Assembly (NCBI GenBank): GCA_038046785.1
Contig: JBBSVM010000004.1
Coordinates: 62,001 to 126,000 of the forward strand
DNA length: 64,000 nt
Source: JAHFTW01 sp038046785
GTDB lineage: Archaea; Thermoplasmatota; E2; JACPAO01; JAHFTW01
Reading direction: 5' to 3'
This document shows positions 42,961 through 50,973 of this stretch, piece by piece. Both the position numbers and the translations under genes were made by a program. Below the pieces are notes generated by a model, which did no database searches, was not told the DNA's origin, and worked only from the letters and a program-made list of their open reading frames with translations. How positions within the stretch are numbered: position 1 is the stretch's first letter; the number at the start of each line of letters is the position of its first letter.

Positions 42961-43829
42961 GTTCCGGCATCGCCTACGTGGATGGATCCGTCGTCGACCT
43001 CGAGCGCGCCGTCGTGCCGCTCAACGACCGCGGCTACCTGCTCGGGGACGGCATCTTCGAGACGCTGCGCACCTCGAACGGCAAAGTGTTCCGTCTCGAC
43101 GAGCACGCAGCCCGGCTGGGAGAGGGACTTGCCGCCATCAATCTTGACGACAGCCTCACCTCCGAGTTCCGCGCCGCCGTCGCCGCCCTCGTCAAGGAAG
43201 GCACGCGGCACTTCGGCGGCGAACTCTACGTCCGCATCATGGTCACGACCGGCCCGATGGAGGATGTCTTGGAAACCGGCCGCGGCGTCACGGTGACTGG
43301 CATCGCCAAGAAATTCCGTCCCTACCCGATGCAGTACTATGCCAATGGCATCCACCTCGCGCTTAGCCGGCAGCGCAAGGACTCCCGCAACCCGCTCGCC
43401 TCCGTCAAGACTCTGAGCTTCTTGCCCTACGTCGCGGCGCGCCGCGACGCCCACGCCGCCATGGCGCACGACGCCCTCCTCCTCAACGAGCATGGCCGCA
43501 TCGCCGAGGCGAGCACCTCCAACATTTTCGCCCTCGTCGGCGGCATCCTGCATGCCCCCGGAGCGTCGGAGGGCGCCATCGCAGGCGTCACGCGCGGCGC
43601 CGTCCTGGAACTGGCCGAGGAAGCAGGGTTGGAGGTTGCAAATGTCCTCACGCTCGACGAGCTGGCCTCCGCCAAGGAAGCATGGCTCACCAACACGACG
43701 GGCGGCATTGTTCCGGCGACCCGCTTGCTCGACCGCCCCATCGGCGACGGCAAGAAAGGCGAACTCACGGCGCAGATGAGCCACGGTCTCGAGGCGATGA
43801 TTCGGGGCCAGACCCTTGTCCCCGCCTGA
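42957..43829 (+). CDS. pabC: Class IV aminotransferase, probable aminodeoxychorismate lyase
   Basis: The ATG overlaps the fusion gene's stop. The 290 residues belong to PLP fold type IV: VPLNDRGYLLGDGIFETLRT, the PLP Lys in LASVKTLSFLPYVAA, the RIAEASTSNIFAL block and WLTNTTGGIVPATRL. The family includes branched-chain aminotransferases and D-amino-acid transaminase, but position right after the p-aminobenzoate synthase and before folP supports 4-amino-4-deoxychorismate lyase, releasing pyruvate and p-aminobenzoate. Confidence 0.9.
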   Translation: MSSGIAYVDGSVVDLERAVVPLNDRGYLLGDGIFETLRTSNGKVFRLDEHAARLGEGLAAINLDDSLTSEFRAAVAALVKEGTRHFGGELYVRIMVTTGPMEDVLETGRGVTVTGIAKKFRPYPMQYYANGIHLALSRQRKDSRNPLASVKTLSFLPYVAARRDAHAAMAHDALLLNEHGRIAEASTSNIFALVGGILHAPGASEGAIAGVTRGAVLELAEEAGLEVANVLTLDELASAKEAWLTNTTGGIVPATRLLDRPIGDGKKGELTAQMSHGLEAMIRGQTLVPA

Positions 43830-44643
43830 GTGGACGCTCCGGGGGGCCGATGGTCGGCGCCAAACGATTCGCCGACCGCTCGTCATGGGCATCCTCAATG
43901 CGACGCCCGACTCCTTCAGCGACGGCGGCCGCCTCGCGGCGGCAGATTCTCCGGATTTGCTGCTCCAGATTCGCCGGATGCTCGACGACGGCGCCGACAT
44001 CCTGGACATTGGGGGGGAATCCACCCGGCCCGGCCACGTTGCGGTCCCAGCAGAGGAGGAGCTGCGCCGGGTCCTCCCAGTCATCCGGAGAATCCGGGAA
44101 GAATTCGGCGAATCCGTCATCAGCATCGATACGCGTAAGGCGGCGGTCGCCAAGGCGGCCCTCGCAGCGGGCGCCGATGTCGTGAACGACGTCTCCGGTT
44201 TCGGTGACCCGGGCATGGCTGCGGTCGTCCGCGATGCGGGATGCTCCGTCATCCTCATGCGAAATCTTCCCTGCCGCGGCGACGTTGTCGCGGCGGCTTC
44301 CGATCAGCTCGCAGAACTGCTTGCCGAGGCGACCGAGATGTACGGCCTCGACGCGGAGCAGGTCATCTTGGACCCCGGTCTGGGATTTGGCGATCCGCCC
44401 GGTGGTGACGTGGAGGCCAACTTTGCCCTTTTGCGCAACGTTTCGAGCTACGGCCACGGTCGTCCCGTTCTCATCGGAGCGAGCCGCAAACGGTTCATCG
44501 GCGCTTGGACGGGCGAGTCGAATCCGGCGCGGCGCAGCGCGGGCTCAGTTGCCGCAGCGCGGCTCGCGGTGGAGTCGGGCGCAGCCATTGTGCGGGTCCA
44601 TGACGTCGCCGAGACGGTTGCGGCGCTCAAGTGGATGAAGTAG
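43816..44643 (+). CDS. folP: Dihydropteroate synthase
   Basis: FolP joins p-aminobenzoate to hydroxymethyl-dihydropterin pyrophosphate. The 275-residue TIM barrel contains VMGILNATPDSFSDGGR, DILDIGGESTRPG, ISIDTRKAAVAKAAL, VVNDVSGFG, ILDPGLGFG and VLIGASRKRFIG, covering pterin and pyrophosphate sites. The start is TTG 43816, overlapping pabC by 14 bp. Last gene of the operon, followed by a CAGATT palindrome. Archaea making methanopterin have only distant homologues, so a true folate is indicated. Confidence 0.95.
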   Translation: MSPPEWTLRGADGRRQTIRRPLVMGILNATPDSFSDGGRLAAADSPDLLLQIRRMLDDGADILDIGGESTRPGHVAVPAEEELRRVLPVIRRIREEFGESVISIDTRKAAVAKAALAAGADVVNDVSGFGDPGMAAVVRDAGCSVILMRNLPCRGDVVAAASDQLAELLAEATEMYGLDAEQVILDPGLGFGDPPGGDVEANFALLRNVSSYGHGRPVLIGASRKRFIGAWTGESNPARRSAGSVAAARLAVESGAAIVRVHDVAETVAALKWMK

Positions 44644-44683
44644 GCATGTCCTCTTGCACAATCTGATCCATGCCACGGACGTT

Positions 44684-44751
44684 GTCGCAGATTAAGCAGA
44701 TTTCACAGAAGCGACCTGCGGCGAATCTGAGCCATCTGCGAAATCTGCGAC
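44684..44751. repeat. Dispersed CAGATT palindrome, short form, copy 3
   Basis: Arms begin GTCGCAGATTAAGCAGATTT at 44684 and end CATCTGCGAAATCTGCGAC at 44751, about 27-28 bp each with several mismatches. It lies between the convergent folP and the FKBP-like lipoprotein genes. Confidence 0.84.
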
Positions 44752-44795
44752 CAAGGCGGCGCAGGGGCAGGTTCTCCACGAGAGAGCGAATGTCC

Positions 44796-45683
44796 CTAAT
44801 GCGTGTGGGCGTGCCCGTCCGATGCCGCCGTGGGGGCTGCAGCGGAGGCGGACGACTCGGCGGACTCAACCAAGAAGGGGGCGACATCGCCCAAAACTTG
44901 TGGGCTCAGGCGGCGGCCGTACTGGCCAGCGGGCGCTTCGATGGGCTCCCCCACCGCGACGGTAAGCACGGTGAGCGAGAAGGTCAAGTCGCGCTCGACG
45001 AGGGCGCGGTCGCTGCCTGGCGTGTAGCCGAAACGGAGCATGCCGTCTTCCGCTCCGAGCACCTTGAACGTCCCGGCCGGAAGCTCAAGGGCAATCTGGT
45101 TGGCGTAGGCGAGGCTGAAGATGGTGCCGACGATGGGCTCCAGGGTGCGCACGCGCTCCTCCCCGGACGTGGAATAGACCATGCGGAGGCCGTACTGTGC
45201 GAAGGAGATCTGCTCCCCATCCTTGGACTCCAGGCGGAACGTGACCTCAACCGGGGTCACGGCAATCATCGTGGCGTTGTAACTGAACGCGGGGAAGGTC
45301 ATGCCGACTTTGGGCGGACCGACTTGCTGCGTGAATGCGGTCGTGTTGTAGGTCTGCACGATGGCGAGCCGCTCGAACTCCTGCGGCGCCTTCACGACGG
45401 TGCTGAACGAGCGCGCCTGGGCAGGGCTCGTGACGGTGGCGCTGCCATCCACGCCAAGGCCGAGGAGGGCGCGTTCGACGTCAAGGCCGAGGCCGGAGGT
45501 GCCCGAGCCAAGGCGGAACGTCGCGACCTGGCCGCTCTTCACCATTTGGCCGGTTGCGTCGGTGGCGTTGTAGCGCACCGTGACGGTGTCGCCCGGTTTC
45601 GCGGTGCCGACCGGGTAGCCGAAGCAGCCGGAGAGCAGGAGGGCGGTCGCGGCGAGGGCGAGGAGGGGAAGACGGACGTTCAT
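44796..45683 (-). CDS. Lipoprotein with FKBP-like peptidyl-prolyl isomerase domain
   Basis: ATG 45681-45683 gives a signal peptide with lipobox LLLSGCFGYP; 295 residues in all. The segment GDTVTVRYNATDATGQMVKS, followed by FRLGSGTSGLGLDVERALLG, has the strand and 'GLDxALLG' pattern of FKBP/SlyD folds. A second region (about 130-240) is unassigned, and the end is Ser/Ala-rich and closes with HAHTH, a possible metal-binding tail. Probably a surface protein-folding factor; isomerase activity is uncertain. Its start overlaps the aminotransferase stop, making it the last of a six-gene operon. Confidence 0.78.
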   Translation of the reverse strand: MNVRLPLLALAATALLLSGCFGYPVGTAKPGDTVTVRYNATDATGQMVKSGQVATFRLGSGTSGLGLDVERALLGLGVDGSATVTSPAQARSFSTVVKAPQEFERLAIVQTYNTTAFTQQVGPPKVGMTFPAFSYNATMIAVTPVEVTFRLESKDGEQISFAQYGLRMVYSTSGEERVRTLEPIVGTIFSLAYANQIALELPAGTFKVLGAEDGMLRFGYTPGSDRALVERDLTFSLTVLTVAVGEPIEAPAGQYGRRLSPQVLGDVAPFLVESAESSASAAAPTAASDGHAHTH

Positions 45684-46948
45684 GCGGCACCAAGGCGCGT
45701 CTGGAGGAAGCGCTCCAACCGGTCGAAGGCGGTCTCCAAGATAGGGATGTCGGGCAGGATGACGATGCGGAAGTGACCAGCCCCTGCGGTCGCGTCGAAG
45801 CCGGAGCCGTGCACGGCGAGCACCTTCTCGGTGCGCAGGAAGTCGAGGACGAACTCTTTGTCGCCCGCCCACGCCTTGCGGCCGGCGGGGGTGGCGAGGG
45901 CGTCCACGCGCGGGAAGGCGTAGAAGGCGCCGTCCGGCTTGGCGCAGGAGATGCCGTCGATGGCGTTGAGGCGCTTCACGGCGAAGTCGCGGCGCTTGCG
46001 CAGGGCGGCATTGGTGGCGGCGACGTGGTCCTGCGGTCCGTCGAGGGCGGCGACCGCGGCGCGCTGGGCCACCGAGGAGGCGCAGATGCGGATGCGGGTG
46101 GCGCGGCTGACGCCGTCGCGGATGGCGGAAAGCGAGCCGGTCGGGTCGTTCCAGAGCATGTGGCCCAAGCGCCAGCCGGGGACCAGGTGCACTTTGCTGA
46201 AGCCGTTCAGGGTTACCATCGGGACGTCGGGGGCGACGGTCTTCGACGCCACCTGTTTTCCGTCAAAGGTCATCTCGTCGTAGATTTCATCGGAGACGAG
46301 GAACAGTTGGTCCTGGTGCTCGCCCGCAATCTCAGCGAATTCTTTGACGATGCGCTCCGGATAGAGCGCGCCGGTCGGGTTGTTCGGGTTGATGAGGCAG
46401 AGCGCGCGGGTCTTCTTGGTGACCTTGCGGCGAGCATCCTCGACGTCGGGCTGCCACTCCTTGTCCTCGAGGGTCTTGTAGTGGACCGGGACGCCGCCGA
46501 AGTAGCGCACCAGGGAGTCGTAGGGCGGGTAGCTCGGGCCGGGGATGAGCACCTCGTCGCCAGGTCGCACGGTGGCGCCCAGCAGAAGTTGGAGGCCTTC
46601 CGAGATGCCCGTCGTCACCTGGACGTCGCCGGTCGCGTAGTCCACCTTGTTGCGCCGTTTCTCGCGCCGAATCAGGGCGTCAATGAGCTGCGGGTCGCCC
46701 TCGCTCGGGGAGTAGCCGTTGTGGTTCTCGCGCGCCGCGGTGGCGAGCGCCTCGATGAGGTGAGCAGGAGGACGGAAGCCGTACGCGATGGGGTCGCCGA
46801 TGTTGAGTTTCAGAACCTTGTGGCCTTGCTTCTCCAGTTCGCGGGCCGGGGCGACGACGTCACGGATGGCGTACTCGATTTGGGAGGCGCGCGGCGCTGC
46901 GGCAAGCGGCGTCGCACTGCGGTCTCGGGGGGCAGCCAGGTGTTCCAC
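45680..46948 (-). CDS. Class I/II PLP-dependent aminotransferase
   Basis: GTG 46948 yields 422 residues. Motifs: LKLNIGDPIAYGFRPP, GYSPSEGDPQLIDAL, VTTGISEGLQLLLGA, NPNNPTGALYP, LVSDEIYDEMTF and the PLP Lys in LNGFSKVHLVPGWRLG. The sequence resembles archaeal alanine/aspartate-type aminotransferases of fold type I; the substrate cannot be fixed from sequence. The longer upstream frame is antisense-like noise covering the next gene. It lies in an operon with envelope-related genes. Confidence 0.92.
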   Translation of the reverse strand: MEHLAAPRDRSATPLAAAPRASQIEYAIRDVVAPARELEKQGHKVLKLNIGDPIAYGFRPPAHLIEALATAARENHNGYSPSEGDPQLIDALIRREKRRNKVDYATGDVQVTTGISEGLQLLLGATVRPGDEVLIPGPSYPPYDSLVRYFGGVPVHYKTLEDKEWQPDVEDARRKVTKKTRALCLINPNNPTGALYPERIVKEFAEIAGEHQDQLFLVSDEIYDEMTFDGKQVASKTVAPDVPMVTLNGFSKVHLVPGWRLGHMLWNDPTGSLSAIRDGVSRATRIRICASSVAQRAAVAALDGPQDHVAATNAALRKRRDFAVKRLNAIDGISCAKPDGAFYAFPRVDALATPAGRKAWAGDKEFVLDFLRTEKVLAVHGSGFDATAGAGHFRIVILPDIPILETAFDRLERFLQTRLGAA

Positions 46949-46970
46949 GAGGCGGGCGAGAGTTCGCCGG

Positions 46971-47492
46971 CTATGAAGGTTCAGGCATCGGCGCGGCCTG
47001 GAGTGGCGGCAGGAGCCGGTCGATGCGCGCCACGACGCGCAGCGGCCCCAACAGGTCGAGCCAGGGGTGCTGGGTGACGGTGAGGTCCACAACGTCGCCG
47101 GAGGCGCGGCCCGTGAGGTTCTCCCGGATGGGAGCGGCAAAGCTCGCAAGGGAGGCGGGAAGTCGCATCGTTCCCGGCTGCTTCGTTCCGTTGCCGAGGT
47201 CGAGCGTGATGGGCGGCAGCGGCTGGAAATCGCCATCGAGCGTGAAGCGCGCCGTCTCGTTGGCGGGAGCGTTCGAGGCGAGAAGCCGGTCGCCGGTCTT
47301 GAAAACGTAGAGGGTCAATTCCGCCACTTCGACGCCGTTGATGCCGAAGCGCAGGCCGTCAATCGAAGCGGCCGGCGAGGCAAAAGGTTCCGCAGGCGTG
47401 GTGGGTTCGGGTTGCAGCGCGTGCAGGCCGTAGGCGCCCGCGGTTCCAAGCAATCCGAAAACGAGGGGAACCAGCCACGCTTTGGCGTCCAT
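46971..47492 (-). CDS. Membrane-anchored protein of unknown function
   Basis: ATG 47490-47492 starts 173 residues: an N-terminal signal-anchor (DAKAWLVPLVFGLLGTAGAY), a Pro/Thr linker, then a beta-rich domain with NETARFTLDGDFQPLPPITL. No family is recognised. It lies between the aminotransferase and an acyltransferase-like gene with gaps of 22 and 1 bp, so it is co-transcribed. Confidence 0.72.
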   Translation of the reverse strand: MDAKAWLVPLVFGLLGTAGAYGLHALQPEPTTPAEPFASPAASIDGLRFGINGVEVAELTLYVFKTGDRLLASNAPANETARFTLDGDFQPLPPITLDLGNGTKQPGTMRLPASLASFAAPIRENLTGRASGDVVDLTVTQHPWLDLLGPLRVVARIDRLLPPLQAAPMPEPS

Positions 47493-47493
47493 G

Positions 47494-48288
47494 CTACGCC
47501 GTGCCGTCGGCCGGGACGCCAGCGGTCGCGGAGAGTTCGTCGGAGGTCGCCTTCTCGCCCACTTTGAGGTCGCGAATCTTGCGCACCGGGACGCCGCCAT
47601 ACACGGCGTTGGAATCGAGGGTGCTTCCTTTCGGGACGAGGCTCATGGCGCCGACGTGGCAGTTGTCGCCCATTGTGACGCCGGGGAAGACGTTGGCGTA
47701 CTGGCCGATGGTGCAGTTCTTGCCAATCGTGATGGGGGCGCGCAGCAGCTTACCCTTCTCGCCGACGTGGCCGAGGATGCTGGCGTTGGCGCCGATGACG
47801 GTCTTGTCGCCGACGGTGATGATGTCGAGATCGTACACGTGCTGCGTGTTGAAGACCACATCCTTGCCAATCTTGGCGCCCATCCAGCGCAGGTAGACGG
47901 GGTAGAGCGTCGTGGCGCGCGCAAAGCGACCGAAGACGGTGTTGAACATGAACTGCATTCCGTTCACGTTGTACCAACTCCAAATCTTGAACGAGTGGAT
48001 CGGGATTTCGCCGACGATGGGCTTGAAGCGGAAAATGAATTTCACCGTGGGCAGCACAATCATCAGGGCGAGGCCGAAGACGAAAAATCCGAGGATGGTG
48101 AAATAGAGGCCGATGAGCGGGTCGAGCACGACGGCGGCGCGGGGGTACTGCGGCGCGACGTCGAGCGACCAGCCCCAAGACGACAGGAACCAGGCAGGCA
48201 CTGCGGCAATCGCCATCATGAAGCCGAGCGTCACGTAGGAGTAGATCCAGATGAGACTCGCAACGACCTTCACCGCGCCTTTGGCCAT
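47494..48288 (-). CDS. Membrane protein with hexapeptide (left-handed beta-helix) domain
   Basis: The 264 residues have two or three N-terminal membrane helices (about 10-90) and a C-terminal hexapeptide-repeat beta helix: MGAKIGKDVVFNTQHVYDLD, ITVGDKTVIGANASILGHV, ITIGKNCTIGQYANVFPGVT and a terminal GVPVRKIRDL. It resembles the left-handed helix module found at the end of some peptide-synthetase-associated membrane proteins. The likely role is acyl or similar group transfer at the membrane. Paralogous to its upstream neighbour 48336-49091. Confidence 0.82.
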   Translation of the reverse strand: MAKGAVKVVASLIWIYSYVTLGFMMAIAAVPAWFLSSWGWSLDVAPQYPRAAVVLDPLIGLYFTILGFFVFGLALMIVLPTVKFIFRFKPIVGEIPIHSFKIWSWYNVNGMQFMFNTVFGRFARATTLYPVYLRWMGAKIGKDVVFNTQHVYDLDIITVGDKTVIGANASILGHVGEKGKLLRAPITIGKNCTIGQYANVFPGVTMGDNCHVGAMSLVPKGSTLDSNAVYGGVPVRKIRDLKVGEKATSDELSATAGVPADGTA

Positions 48289-48335
48289 CGCATGTCGGAC
48301 GAGGCTGTCCTACATGAGACTTCCAGATTCGACGC

Positions 48336-49091
48336 CTACAGGTCGCGCACCTTGCGCACTGGGTTTCCAGCGTAGATGGCGTTGGCGTCCAGCGTCGCCC
48401 CTTTGGGGACGAGGCTCATGGCGCCGACGTGGCAGTTTGCCCCGAGCGTTGCGCCCGGCAGGACCACCGCGCCAAGTCCGACACTTGCGCCGGCTCCAAG
48501 CGTGATGGGGGCGCGGTGGAGGACGCCCCGCTCGACGACGTGGCCGATGAGGTAGGCGTCCCCTCCGACAAGGGCGCCGTCGCCGTAGCGGTGCAGGTCG
48601 AGGTCGTAGAGGTTGGTCGAGTTGAGAACGACGTTGCGGCCCACCTTGGCCCCCATCAGCCGCGCGAAGAGATGGTAGAGGCCGGTCGCCTGGACGAAGC
48701 GGCCGCACAAGGCGCGAAACAGGTAGGTGGTGGCGAGCTGGTGGTACCAGGGCGCAAGCGCCAGGCTGCGCATCGGCGTGTCGCCGACTTTGCTGCGGAT
48801 GCCAAGCAGCCATCGACTTGCCGGCAAGACGAGAAGGAGCGCGACGGTGAAGACGAGGTAACCGACAGGGATGGAGAGGCCGAGAAGGAATGCCTGCACC
48901 GCGGGATGGCGACCGAAGCCAAAGTCCGCCACGGCTTTGGCGGTAAGGAAGGCGGGAACGAAGGCGAGTGCAGTGAGGAGCGAGAGAACAAGAAACGGTC
49001 CAATCCAGGCGACGTAGGTGCCGGCGCGAAAGAGCCGGCCGACGTCGGGGATGGCGGCCCGTCCACGCAGTGACTTGGGCGGAGCGCTCAT
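48336..49091 (-). CDS. Membrane protein with hexapeptide (left-handed beta-helix) domain
   Basis: ATG 49089-49091 overlaps the DNA ligase stop by 4 bp. The 251 residues repeat the plan of the next gene: two membrane helices (VAWIGPFLVLSLLTALAFVP; VGYLVFTVALLLVLP) then MGAKVGRNVVLNSTNLYDLD, ITLGAGASVGLGAVVLPGAT and GNPVRKVRDL. Tandem duplication is evident. The two may form a heteromeric trimer, since hexapeptide enzymes are trimers (inference). Substrate unknown. Confidence 0.82.
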   Translation of the reverse strand: MSAPPKSLRGRAAIPDVGRLFRAGTYVAWIGPFLVLSLLTALAFVPAFLTAKAVADFGFGRHPAVQAFLLGLSIPVGYLVFTVALLLVLPASRWLLGIRSKVGDTPMRSLALAPWYHQLATTYLFRALCGRFVQATGLYHLFARLMGAKVGRNVVLNSTNLYDLDLHRYGDGALVGGDAYLIGHVVERGVLHRAPITLGAGASVGLGAVVLPGATLGANCHVGAMSLVPKGATLDANAIYAGNPVRKVRDL

Positions 49092-50923
49092 CCTTTCGTC
49101 TCGTACAGCCGCACAACTTCCTTCACGGTCGTCGCCTGCAACGCCTTCTTGTCGTCGCGCCAGCGCGTGAAGCGCGGGAAGCGCGCGGCAAGTCCGGCAC
49201 CCGGCTTGAGTTGGCCCCACGCCGCGCGGTGGATGGGCGAGAGCGTCAGTTCCGCGGCCTGCACCTCCATCACGATGGCGGGTTGGAACCAGACGTCGGG
49301 CTCCATTTCCGAGTCCACGTTTGCGGGCCGGGCGGCGCTGAGGTGGGGCTCGAAGCGGGGTTTGAGGGTCTCCAGCGTGGCGTCGTCGAATCCGGTGCCG
49401 AGCTTGCAGACGCTGCGCCAGACGCCGGCCGTGTCGTCGTAGGCGGCCATGAGGATGGCGCCGTACCAGCCCGCCCTCCGGCCGCGGCCGTAGAACGCTC
49501 CGATGGCGACGAGGTCGAGCGTGTCCACGAGCGCCTCCGTGTAATCGGTCTTGAACTTCACCCAGGCAAATCCGCGCGAGCCCGCTTTGTAGGGGGCGCG
49601 CGGGTCTTTGCACATGATGCCCTCGGCGCCTTCCTCGACCGCTTTGTCGAAGAACATCTCCATGCCCTTCTCGTCCGTCGCCTCCTCGAGCGTGCTGACG
49701 CGGATACGGTCGTGGAGCGTCCCGACGAGACGGGCGAGCCGCTCGCGCCGTTCGACGAGGGGCTTCGCCATCGTCGAGCCGGAGCTGTCCGCGAGCAGGT
49801 CGAAGAGGAACAGCGTGATGGGAATCTCCTTGGCGACGGCGTCGAGGTCGGTCTTGCGCCCGCGCCGACGGCTCACGTCCTGGAACGGCCGCATCCGCCC
49901 TTCTTTGTCGAGGGCGATGGCCTCCCCCTCCGCGATGAACGACTGTCCTGCGAACGCCGTCTTGAGGTCGGCGACGACGTCGGGGAACTGCGCGGTCAAC
50001 TCTTCGAGACGGCGGCTGAACAGGCGCACTTCGGTTCCACCCGGCGCGGACGCAGATGGAGAGACATGGGCCTGGATGCGCAGGCCGTCGTACTTGTACT
50101 CCATCGCGACACGTCCTTCCATTTTGGTGAGAATCTCGCCGAGCGTCTTGAGCCGCTCTGCCGCCATCGGACGAACCGGAGTGCCATAGGCGACACCAAG
50201 TTGGGCGACCGCGTCGAGGCCGCCGGAGGCGAGGGCGTCAGCGACGACGGCGAGGTCGCTGCGCAAGTCGTAGGCGCGTTCCAGTTCGGCGCGCAACGCC
50301 TCCTGCTCGGCGCGCTCCGCATCCTCCATGTCGGTGACGCTGCGCACGCCGCGGCCGAGGCGCCACGCCGCGAGGGCGTCGAGGAAAGTCATGTCGGCAA
50401 CGCCGAGACGCAGTCGGCCGGCGACCATGCGGGTCAAGTAGCGCGCCTCGAGGGCCGAGGCGTCGAGGAGGAGTTTGGAGAGCAATCGCTGCTTTGCTTC
50501 CTGCGAGCCGGTTCCGGTGGTGCGCGCGATGGCCTGGATGCCCGCGAACGCGGCGGCGACGGTCAGTTCGGAGGCGCCAAACAGGCTGGTCTGTCGCTGC
50601 TGGCTTTTCGCAACAACCGCTTCGGCGGCAAGCCCCAAGTCGCCCGTCTCATGGTAGAGCGTCTGCAGAGCAGTCAGCGCCTCCGCCGATTTCGTGGAGG
50701 AGCCCTGCGCCATGGCGAGCGCCTTGAGAATCTGTTTCTCGGCGAGTCCCACCTCGAGTCCCTCCCAATCCGGGGCAACGGCGCCTTGCAGCAAACGAAC
50801 GACGGCGGTCATCTCGCCGGGCTGCACTTTGGCGAGGAGTTCCACCAGGATGGCGGTCATGCCAAGGCGGCCAGGAGTCCCCTCCAGCCGCTCGAAGAAT
50901 GCCGCAAGGTCCCGGTAGAGCAC
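49088..50923 (-). CDS. lig: ATP-dependent DNA ligase
   Basis: The 611-residue archaeal/eukaryotic-type ligase seals nicks in replication and repair. The N-terminal DNA-binding domain (about 1-240) is followed by the adenylation motif MEYKYDGLRIQAH with the nucleophilic Lys, then VRLFSRRLEELT, FIAEGEAIALD, FLFDLLA, GIMCKDPRAPYKAGSRGFAW and WVKFKTDY, and an OB-fold end with PDVWFQPAIVMEV. Start is GTG 50923. It is the first gene of a six-gene minus-strand operon with two membrane transferases. Confidence 0.97.
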   Translation of the reverse strand: MLYRDLAAFFERLEGTPGRLGMTAILVELLAKVQPGEMTAVVRLLQGAVAPDWEGLEVGLAEKQILKALAMAQGSSTKSAEALTALQTLYHETGDLGLAAEAVVAKSQQRQTSLFGASELTVAAAFAGIQAIARTTGTGSQEAKQRLLSKLLLDASALEARYLTRMVAGRLRLGVADMTFLDALAAWRLGRGVRSVTDMEDAERAEQEALRAELERAYDLRSDLAVVADALASGGLDAVAQLGVAYGTPVRPMAAERLKTLGEILTKMEGRVAMEYKYDGLRIQAHVSPSASAPGGTEVRLFSRRLEELTAQFPDVVADLKTAFAGQSFIAEGEAIALDKEGRMRPFQDVSRRRGRKTDLDAVAKEIPITLFLFDLLADSSGSTMAKPLVERRERLARLVGTLHDRIRVSTLEEATDEKGMEMFFDKAVEEGAEGIMCKDPRAPYKAGSRGFAWVKFKTDYTEALVDTLDLVAIGAFYGRGRRAGWYGAILMAAYDDTAGVWRSVCKLGTGFDDATLETLKPRFEPHLSAARPANVDSEMEPDVWFQPAIVMEVQAAELTLSPIHRAAWGQLKPGAGLAARFPRFTRWRDDKKALQATTVKEVVRLYETKG

Positions 50924-50973
50924 ACGCTCTCCAAGCCCCTTGCCCTTTTTACGGCGGCGGCTGTGGCTGATGC

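Noticed and set aside
44670..45776. Plus-strand 368-codon frame opposite the FKBP-like lipoprotein
   Set aside because: It starts inside the palindromic repeat, has no recognisable domain, and is antisense to a protein with a signal peptide and lipobox.
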